A DNA stretch of 12,020 nucleotides from Actinomycetota bacterium (GTDB lineage: Bacteria; Actinomycetota; Thermoleophilia; Solirubrobacterales; Solirubrobacteraceae): the NCBI GenBank assembly GCA_005883905.1, contig VAYD01000067.1, positions 1 through 12,020 on the forward strand, read 5' to 3'. The position numbers were made by a program, and so were the translations under genes. Position 1 is the first letter of the stretch; each line of letters begins with the position of its first letter. This document shows positions 6,818-12,020 of this stretch, piece by piece. The notes beneath the pieces were generated by a model. The model worked only from the letters and a program-made list of their open reading frames with translations, searched no databases and was not told the origin of the DNA.

Positions 6818-7381
6818 GTGGTGAGCCGGCCACTGACCTCTGAGGCGGATCTCGTCGCACGCGCCCGTCGCGGCGACGGCGACGCCTACGACCAGCTCGT
6901 GCGCGCACATCAGGACATCGCCTTCCGCACCGCCTGGCTGGTCAGCGGGTCCGCCGCCGACGCGGAGGACGCGGCGCAGGAGGCGTTCGTGAAGGCGTGG
7001 CGCGCCCTTGGCAGGTTCCGCGAGGGTGCGCCGTTTCGCCCGTGGCTGCTGGCGATCGTCGCCAACGAGGCGCGCAACCGCCGGCGCTCGGCCGGCCGGC
7101 GCGAGGCGCTCGTGCTGCGGGCGGCCGCAGAGCGGCGGCCTTCGGCTGGTGCGGCTTCACCGCTGGAGGCCGCCGTCCTGCGCACGGAGCGCCGCGACGA
7201 GCTGCTCGCCGCGCTGGAGCGCCTGAGCGACGACGACCGCGCGGTGCTCGGCTGCCGGCACCTCCTCGGCCTCGGCGAGGAGGAGACCGCCGCGGCGCTC
7301 GGCATCCGCCGCGGGACCGTCAAGTCGCGGACATCGCGCGCGCTGGTGCGGCTGCGCGCCGAGCTGGGGGAGGCGCCGTGA
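6818..7381 (+). CDS. ECF-subfamily RNA polymerase sigma factor
   Basis: This 187-residue protein has the minimal sigma-70 layout, with regions 2 and 4 only. Region 2 spans about 20-92, with DAEDAAQEAFVKAW (48-61) as the core-binding 2.2 helix and FRPWLLAIVANEARNRRR as the -10 recognition part. A variable linker (about 93-125) follows. Region 4 is about 128-182, with the helix-turn-helix EEETAAALGIRRGTVKSRTSRAL reading the -35 element. Two GTG codons are adjacent (6818 and 6821), and either may be the start; no Shine-Dalgarno is seen. The stop overlaps the next start (GTGA, 7378-7381), the usual arrangement of an ECF factor with its membrane-bound regulator. The target regulon cannot be told from this window. 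Confidence 0.9.
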   Translation: MVSRPLTSEADLVARARRGDGDAYDQLVRAHQDIAFRTAWLVSGSAADAEDAAQEAFVKAWRALGRFREGAPFRPWLLAIVANEARNRRRSAGRREALVLRAAAERRPSAGAASPLEAAVLRTERRDELLAALERLSDDDRAVLGCRHLLGLGEEETAAALGIRRGTVKSRTSRALVRLRAELGEAP

Positions 7382-7975
7382 GCGACGTGATCCACGAGCT
7401 CGAGCTGCTCGGCGCCGAGATCGAGTGGCCCGCCACGCCGGCGTTCGCGCCGCGAGCCGCGCGCGCCGCGCGCCCGCTCTCGCCGCCCGTCGCGGCGGCT
7501 GATCCTGGTCGTCGCACTGGCCGTGCTCGCGCTTGCGGCAGGCGCGCTGGCTGCCACCGGCGTCATCCACTTCGGCGGCGCGACGATCACGCGTGTCGAC
7601 ACGCTGCCGCCGGTCGACAAGGCGCCGCGGCTGGCGCTCGGCACCCCGGTCAGGCTGGCCGAGGCCGAGCGCATCCTGCCCATGCGCGAGGACACGATCA
7701 ACCTTCTGTACCTGCGCGAAGGCAAGCCGCGCGCGGTGCTGACCGTCTTTCGCGAGGGCAGCGGGATCCTCGACAAGCTCGTCTACACGACGACGAAGCT
7801 GCGCCGCGTGCGCGTCAACGGCGCACCCGGGCTGTACGTCCCGGACGTGCACGTCGTCGACTTCCTCTACGGCGGCGGCCCCCGCCTGTCGCAGCCGACG
7901 CTCCTGTGGGTCAAGGACAACCTCACCTACCGGCTGGAGGCACGCGACGCGCTGGCGCTAGCCTCAGGTGGGTGA
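7378..7975 (+). CDS. Membrane-anchored anti-sigma-like protein, reading frame broken as written
   Basis: The start GTG 7378 overlaps the sigma-factor stop and encodes MSDVIHELELLGAEIEWPATPAFAP, a plausible cytoplasmic N-terminus. Its continuation lies one base over, in the frame containing RRPSRRLILVVALAVLALAAG, which is a basic stop-transfer flank plus one transmembrane helix (about 7484-7560). An approximately 135-residue outer domain follows, ending LLWVKDNLTYRLEARDALALASGG and stopping at 7975. The C-terminal frame has no believable start of its own (its first GTG, 7523, lies mid-helix), and both halves make sense together, so a +1 slip is needed at about 7445-7490 in a run of GC repeats. 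The outer domain resembles DUF4367-type proteins partnered with ECF sigma factors; that name is a pattern judgement. The cause could be a sequencing error, a mutation or, less likely, programmed shifting. The stop overlaps the next start by four bases. Confidence 0.7.
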
Positions 7976-8661
7976 GGGACCCCTATCGCCCTGAGAGTCC
8001 CGACGAGGAGATCCTCGGCGCCGAGCGCTCGGCGGTCAAAACCGAGCTGACCGAACCGCAGCGGATCGAGCGCATCTCGCGCGAGCTCGAGCGCGGGTTC
8101 GAGGCGCTGTCGGGCGTCTGCGGCGTCTCGTGCTTCGGCTCGGCGCGCGTGGCCGAGACCGACCCGCGCTACGCGCAGGCGCGCACGACGGGACGGCTGC
8201 TGGCGCAGGCGGGGTTCACGGTGATCACGGGCGGCGGCCCGGGCCTCATGGAGGCCGCCAACCGCGGCGCAAGCTCGGTCGGGCTGAACATCGAGCTGCC
8301 CTTCGAGCAGGCGCCCAATCCCTACCAGGACGTCGAGCTCACGTTCCACTACTTCTTCACGCGCAAGCTGATGTTCGTCCGCTACGCGTCGGCGTTCGTC
8401 GTGTTCCCGGGCGGGTTCGGCACGCTCGACGAGCTGTTCGAGGCGCTCGTGCTCATCCAGACGCACAAGATCCGCGACTTCCCGGTCGTCCTGATCGGCA
8501 CGGAGTTCTGGTCCGGCCTGATCGAGTGGATGCGCGAGCGGCTCGCCGGCGAGCGGATGATCAAGCCGACCGACCTCGACCTGCTGCAGACGACGGACGA
8601 GCCCGCGGAGGCCGTGGCGCTCGTGCGCGACGGCGCCGAGCGCCAGGGCATGGCTGCGTAG
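7972..8661 (+). CDS. LOG-family (TIGR00730) Rossmann-fold nucleotide phosphoribohydrolase
   Basis: This 229-residue cytoplasmic protein carries both LOG hallmarks: the nucleotide-binding loop GGGPGLMEAANRGA beginning at residue 87, and PGGFGTLDE at 146-154. The likely catalytic pair is R131 in FTRK and E154. Family members release the base from cytokinin riboside 5'-monophosphate or related nucleoside monophosphates; bacterial ones are often annotated as lysine decarboxylase, which is a historical error. GTG 7972 is chosen because it overlaps the preceding stop in a GTGA coupling and gives a normal N-terminus (MRDPYRPESPDEE) with a following helix. The last gene of the sigma operon, it ends 89 bases from the convergent arfB gene. 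Its tie to the sigma factor is positional only. Confidence 0.87.
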   Translation: MRDPYRPESPDEEILGAERSAVKTELTEPQRIERISRELERGFEALSGVCGVSCFGSARVAETDPRYAQARTTGRLLAQAGFTVITGGGPGLMEAANRGASSVGLNIELPFEQAPNPYQDVELTFHYFFTRKLMFVRYASAFVVFPGGFGTLDELFEALVLIQTHKIRDFPVVLIGTEFWSGLIEWMRERLAGERMIKPTDLDLLQTTDEPAEAVALVRDGAERQGMAA

Positions 8662-8750
8662 CGCACCGATTTTGTGCCGATGAAGGTCTGAGCGGTGTAC
8701 CGTTTGCCCGTGGCACGGATGCCGCGAACAGCGCCGGTTGCACGGATCGC
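8662..8750. other. Convergent intergenic gap without a clear terminator
   Basis: This 89-base gap separates the converging LOG and ArfB-like genes. Only small inverted repeats are visible: GCAC/GTGC at 8663-8666 and 8674-8677 around a short AT patch, and CGGTGTACCG at 8693-8702. Neither has a U-run. The octamer GCACGGAT occurs twice. Nothing here is convincing as a gene or a strong bidirectional terminator. Confidence 0.5.
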
Positions 8751-9161
8751 TCAGCCCTCGTCGGGCCGGCGGCGGTCGCGCTTGGTCTGCGCGCGCCTGC
8801 GCTTGGTTTCGAGCCGACGCACCTTCGAGGCGCTGGTGGGTCGTGTCGCATGTCGTGCCTTGCGCACGTGCAGCGCCCGCGCCAGGCGCTCCTCGAGCCG
8901 TTCGAGCGCGAGCTCGCGGTTGCGCGCCTGTGAGCGCGCGTCCTGGGCGACGGCGCGCACGACCGGCCCGCAGCGAGCGACGATCCGCGCCTTCTGCTCG
9001 TCGCTCAGCGACTGCGACGCGGCCACGTCGAACGTCGCCTCGATCCGCGACGCGGTGACGTTCGCGTGCTGGCCGCCGGGGCCGGACGAGCGGCTGGCGC
9101 GCAGCTCGACCTCGTCGAGCCCGATCACGGTGCCGCGGGATGGGTGCAGGGCGTCGCGCAC
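8751..9161 (-). CDS. arfB: ArfB-like ribosome-rescue peptidyl-tRNA hydrolase
   Basis: This 136-residue protein has the catalytic release-factor motif GGQ at 29-31 within SRSSGPGGQHANVTASRIEATFDV, the domain-3 fold of class I release factors without the codon-recognition domains. Length and layout match ArfB/YaeJ, which enters ribosomes stalled on mRNAs lacking a stop codon and frees the peptide. The C-terminal third is strongly basic (KVRRLETKRRRAQTKRDRRR), as needed for the tail that lies in the empty mRNA channel. The start is taken as GTG 9161; the GTG at about residue 12 (within TVIGL) is a possible shorter start, and no Shine-Dalgarno marks either. It is divergent from the GGDEF-EAL gene across a gap of about 60 bases. 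Confidence 0.9.
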   Translation of the reverse strand: MRDALHPSRGTVIGLDEVELRASRSSGPGGQHANVTASRIEATFDVAASQSLSDEQKARIVARCGPVVRAVAQDARSQARNRELALERLEERLARALHVRKARHATRPTSASKVRRLETKRRRAQTKRDRRRPDEG

Positions 9162-9221
9162 GCGCGCAATTGTGGCGACGCTGACCTCAAGACGGCGCCC
9201 GGGGACGCCGATGCTCTCGTT

Positions 9222-11972
9222 GTGATCCCGCCGCGCACGCTCGCCGACGTCTTCGACGAGCTGGCCGAGGTCTCACTGGACCCCCAGGCCGTGCTCGACC
9301 TCACCGCTGCGCGCTGCGCGGAGCTGGTCGGTGACGGCTGCCTGATCCGCCTGATCTCCGACGACGGCGCGACGCTCGAGCCGGCCGCGTACGGCCACGG
9401 CGAGTCCGATCGCCGCGACTTCGCGCGGGAGAGCCTCGAGCGCGCTGCGCAACGCGTCGGCGATGGCGTCAGCGGCAAGGTCGCCGAAACCGGCCGCGCC
9501 ACGTTCGTCCCGGTCCTCCCGCCCGACGCGGACTTCATCGCCGAGCCGCTGCGCCCGTACCTCGAGCGCTACGGCGTGCACTCGTTGATCGCCGCGCCGA
9601 TGAACGCGCGCGGCCGTGTGGTCGGCGTCATGCTCGTCTCGCGCGAGCGCGAGTCCGACGCGTTCACCGAGGGCGACGCCGAGACCGTCGTCCGGCTCGC
9701 CGACCGCGCGGCGCTCATGTTCGACAACGCGCGCCTGTTCGGGGCGCTCGATCGCCAGCTCGCCGAGCATCAGCGCGCCGACGAGCGCATCCGCTTCCAG
9801 GCCGGCCTGCTGGAGCAGATCGACACCGCGGTCGTGGCGGTCGACAACGACGGGCGCTGCACCGAGTTCAACCCGGCGGCAGAGCGCCTCTTCGGATACC
9901 GCCGGGAGGAGGTCGTCGGGACGCGCTTGCTCGGCCTCCTCGCCGCGCCGGGCCAGGAAGCCCTGCTCGCCGAGGTGCGCGCAGCCGTGCCCGAGCGCGG
10001 GTGGGAGGGCGAGTCGCTGCTGCGCCGCAAGGACGGCGGCGCGTTCCCCGGGCACGCGCGCATCGCGCCGATCCGCGACGCCGGCGGACAGTACCTGGGC
10101 ACGGTCGCCGTCGTGCAGGACCTGACCGAGCGCAAGACGGTCGAGCAGCGCCTGGAGAAGCGCGCCGCCGAGCAGGCCGCGGTCGCCGCGCTCGGCGAGC
10201 GGGCGCTCGAGGGCGGGCCGCTCGAGGGCCTGCTCGACCACGCGATGGAGGTCGTCGCGCACGTGCTCGGCGTCGAGTTCGCCGCCGTGCTCGAGCTCAC
10301 CGACGACGAGCGCTCGTTCCTGCTGAAGGCGGGCATCGGCTTCCGCGAAGGGCTCGTGCGCAACATCACCGTGCCCGCGGACTGGTCCGACTCGCAGGCC
10401 GGGTTCACGATGCTCGCCAAGGAGCCGGTGATCGTCGAGGACTTCGAAGGCGAGCGCCGCTTCCAGGCCGGCAACCTGCTGCGCGAGCACAGCGCCGCCA
10501 GCGGCGCGTCCGTGATCGTGCAGGGGCGCGGCAAGCCGTTCGGCATCCTCGGCGCCTACAGCCGCCAGCGGCGCGCGTTCAGCGCGGACGACGTGGACTT
10601 CCTGCAGGCGCTGGCCAACGTCCTGGCCGACGCGATCGATCGCGTGCGCACCGAGGAGGACGCGCGGCGCCGCGGGCTGCACGACCCGCTCACCGGGCTG
10701 CCGAACCGCACGCTGGTGCTCGACCGCATCGCGCATGCGCTGGCGCGCGCGGACCGCAGCGAGGGCTCGGTCGCCGTGTTGTTCCTCGACGTGGACAACT
10801 TCAAGGTCGTCAACGACTCGCTCGGGCATCGCGCCGGCGACAACCTGCTGCGCCAGCTCGCCGCCCGGCTCAGCGATGCGGTCCGGCCGGCCGACACCGT
10901 CGGGCGCTTCGGCGGCGACGAGTTCGTCGTGCTGTGCGAGGACGTGACCGACGAGCCGATGGCGCTGCGGATCGCCGGGCGGCTCGCGCGCGTGTTCTCC
11001 GAGCCGTTCTCGCTGGAGGGCGACGACGTCCACACGGCGTCGGCGTCGATCGGCGTGGTGCTGCGCGAGGGCGCGCAGGACAACCCGGAGGAGCTGCTGC
11101 GCGACGCCGACGCCGCGATGTACCGCGCGAAGGAGCGCGGGCGCTCGCGCGTGGAGCTGTTCGACACCGGGATGCGCGCGCGGGCGATCGGGCGCCTGCA
11201 GACGGAGGGCGACCTGCGGCGCGCGCTCGAGCGCGACGAGCTGCGGGTCGTCTACCAGCCGATCGTCGCCCTCGGCGACGGGCGCATCCGCGCGTTCGAG
11301 GCGCTGGTGCGCTGGGAGCATCCGGAGCGCGGCCTGCTGTCGCCGGCGCAGTTCGTGCCGGTGGCCGAGGAGAGCGGGATGATCGTCGCACTCGGCCGTG
11401 TCGTGCTCGAGGCGGCATGCCGTCAGGCCGCGCAGTGGAGCGCGCTGTACGGGCCGGTCCCGATTCACGTGAACCTGTCGGCCCGCCAGGTGGCCGACCC
11501 GAACCTCGTCGACTCCGTCGCGCACGTGCTGCGCGTCAGCGGCGCCGACCCTGCGACCCTCGTGCTCGAGCTGACCGAGAGCTCGCTGCTGGAGCGCGTC
11601 CACTCGCCCGGCGAGACGCTGGCGCGCCTCAAGGAGCTCGGCATCTCGCTGATCCTCGACGACTTCGGCACGGGATATTCGTCGCTGAGCTACCTGCAGC
11701 ACTTCCCGCTGTCGGGGTTGAAGATCGACCGCTCGTTCGTCGCCGCGCTGAGCGGCTCCAACGGCAGCGGCGCGATCGTCGACGCGATCCTGCGGATGGC
11801 GCGTGCCCTGGACCTCGAGGTCGTCGCCGAGGGCCTGGAGACCACCGAGCATCTCGATGTCCTGCGGCGGCTCGGCTGCCGCTTCGGTCAGGGCTACCTG
11901 TTCTCGCGCCCGGTCGATGTCAGCGCGGCGTCGGCGCTGCTGGAGGCCGGTCGGGTGGGGGCCGATACTTGA
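9222..11972 (+). CDS. GAF-PAS-GAF-GGDEF-EAL cyclic di-GMP signalling protein
   Basis: This 916-residue cytoplasmic sensor has both c-di-GMP synthesis and breakdown modules. Order: GAF about 20-170; short coiled linker; PAS about 188-303 (QAGLLEQIDTAVVAVDNDGRCTEFNPAAERLFGY, ending QDLTERK); GAF about 328-475; diguanylate cyclase about 485-643; EAL phosphodiesterase about 665-905. GGDEF is intact at 564-568, and the inhibitory I-site RPAD (555-558) sits at the standard five-residue spacing. The EAL domain keeps E693 of EALVRW, the HVNLSARQ Asn, the LELTES Glu, the DDFGTGYSSL Asp pair (813-814), LKIDRSF Lys and the AEGLE Glu, so both activities may be real. No transmembrane helix or signal peptide is seen. 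GTG 9222 is preferred; the open frame runs back to 9066 but would overlap arfB, and GTG 9144 is the other candidate. Confidence 0.92.
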   Translation: MIPPRTLADVFDELAEVSLDPQAVLDLTAARCAELVGDGCLIRLISDDGATLEPAAYGHGESDRRDFARESLERAAQRVGDGVSGKVAETGRATFVPVLPPDADFIAEPLRPYLERYGVHSLIAAPMNARGRVVGVMLVSRERESDAFTEGDAETVVRLADRAALMFDNARLFGALDRQLAEHQRADERIRFQAGLLEQIDTAVVAVDNDGRCTEFNPAAERLFGYRREEVVGTRLLGLLAAPGQEALLAEVRAAVPERGWEGESLLRRKDGGAFPGHARIAPIRDAGGQYLGTVAVVQDLTERKTVEQRLEKRAAEQAAVAALGERALEGGPLEGLLDHAMEVVAHVLGVEFAAVLELTDDERSFLLKAGIGFREGLVRNITVPADWSDSQAGFTMLAKEPVIVEDFEGERRFQAGNLLREHSAASGASVIVQGRGKPFGILGAYSRQRRAFSADDVDFLQALANVLADAIDRVRTEEDARRRGLHDPLTGLPNRTLVLDRIAHALARADRSEGSVAVLFLDVDNFKVVNDSLGHRAGDNLLRQLAARLSDAVRPADTVGRFGGDEFVVLCEDVTDEPMALRIAGRLARVFSEPFSLEGDDVHTASASIGVVLREGAQDNPEELLRDADAAMYRAKERGRSRVELFDTGMRARAIGRLQTEGDLRRALERDELRVVYQPIVALGDGRIRAFEALVRWEHPERGLLSPAQFVPVAEESGMIVALGRVVLEAACRQAAQWSALYGPVPIHVNLSARQVADPNLVDSVAHVLRVSGADPATLVLELTESSLLERVHSPGETLARLKELGISLILDDFGTGYSSLSYLQHFPLSGLKIDRSFVAALSGSNGSGAIVDAILRMARALDLEVVAEGLETTEHLDVLRRLGCRFGQGYLFSRPVDVSAASALLEAGRVGADT

Positions 11973-11977
11973 CCCGG

Positions 11978-12020
11978 ATGTCCCCGCTGCGCCTCGCCGT
12001 CCTGCTCGTCCTGCTGATCC
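11978..12020 (+). CDS. Partial gene start with hydrophobic N-terminus
   Basis: ATG 11978, five bases after the GGDEF-EAL stop, opens 14 codons that run to the window edge: M-S-P-L-R-L-A-V-L-L-V-L-L-I. One Arg followed by a Leu/Val run looks like a signal peptide or a first transmembrane helix, so the product is probably exported or membrane-bound. The short spacing suggests co-transcription with the upstream gene. No Shine-Dalgarno is evident. The function cannot be told from this fragment. Confidence 0.55.
   Translation, partial: MSPLRLAVLLVLLI

Noticed and set aside
5786..6910. Minus-strand 374-codon open frame opposite the NlpC/P60 gene
   Set aside because: It is a shadow frame with biased composition; the plus strand has a signal peptide, two peptidoglycan-binding repeats and catalytic residues.
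7523..7975. Stand-alone 150-codon gene starting at GTG 7523
   Set aside because: The GTG lies inside the transmembrane helix, with the basic flank and more helix encoded upstream in the same frame, so it is the C-terminal part of the frameshifted gene from 7378.
8693..8750. Small palindrome CGGTGTACCG and repeated GCACGGAT as a possible operator or attachment site
   Set aside because: They are short, unsupported by any nearby integrase or regulator, and within chance expectation for this composition.
9066..9221. Longer N-terminus for the GGDEF-EAL protein
   Set aside because: The extra 52 residues are antisense to the start of the ArfB-like gene, look low-complexity and precede no extra domain; GTG 9222 gives a clean gap.
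9273..11852. Minus-strand open frame of 859 codons opposite the GGDEF-EAL gene
   Set aside because: It is the antisense shadow of a gene with clear GAF/PAS/GGDEF/EAL motifs. The translation is low-complexity Arg/Ala/Glu/His-rich without any recognisable fold, as expected in very GC-rich DNA.

Overview
This is a very GC-rich window with dense actinobacterial-style coding: many GTG starts, 4-base stop/start overlaps and few Shine-Dalgarno sites. Gene content suggests an actinobacterium, possibly a Solirubrobacterales/Thermoleophilia relative. That assignment is inference from gene style and neighbourhood; there is no rRNA or marker gene to prove it.

Layout. (1) Positions 1-3432, minus strand: a branched-chain/hydrophobic amino acid ABC importer operon transcribed livG-livF-livH-livM, then the first codons of a gene that is probably the substrate-binding protein (livK), cut by the window edge. 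(2) 3486-3947, minus: a Bcp/PrxQ peroxiredoxin, divergent from (3) 3979-5558, plus: an M20 metallopeptidase overlapping an SRPBCC-fold protein. (4) 5570-5728: a clear cyclic di-AMP (ydaO-yuaA) riboswitch leading into a secreted cell-wall hydrolase with two peptidoglycan-binding repeats and an NlpC/P60 domain (5750-6769). (5) 6818-8661, plus: an operon of an ECF sigma factor, a membrane-anchored anti-sigma-like protein whose reading frame is broken as written, and a LOG-family (TIGR00730) protein. (6) 8751-9161, minus: an ArfB-like ribosome-rescue hydrolase with a GGQ motif, divergent from (7) 9222-11972, plus: a 916-residue GAF-PAS-GAF-GGDEF-EAL cyclic di-GMP protein. (8) From 11978: the start of a further plus-strand gene with a hydrophobic N-terminus.

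The strongest lead is the riboswitch and its probable expression platform. A conserved 9-base aptamer segment (5701-5709) is perfectly complementary to 5739-5747, just before the GTG start. The same leader bases can instead form a 5-bp hairpin with the start codon in its loop. These two exclusive pairings suggest a simple translational OFF switch that links c-di-AMP to cell-wall remodelling. The second lead is the apparent frameshift in the anti-sigma-like gene, which as written fuses its N-terminus in frame to the LOG gene. Two cyclic-dinucleotide signalling systems (c-di-AMP sensing and c-di-GMP turnover) lie within 6 kb. No CRISPR array, tRNA, rRNA, insertion sequence or phage module was recognised, and no gene-free stretch exceeds about 190 bases.
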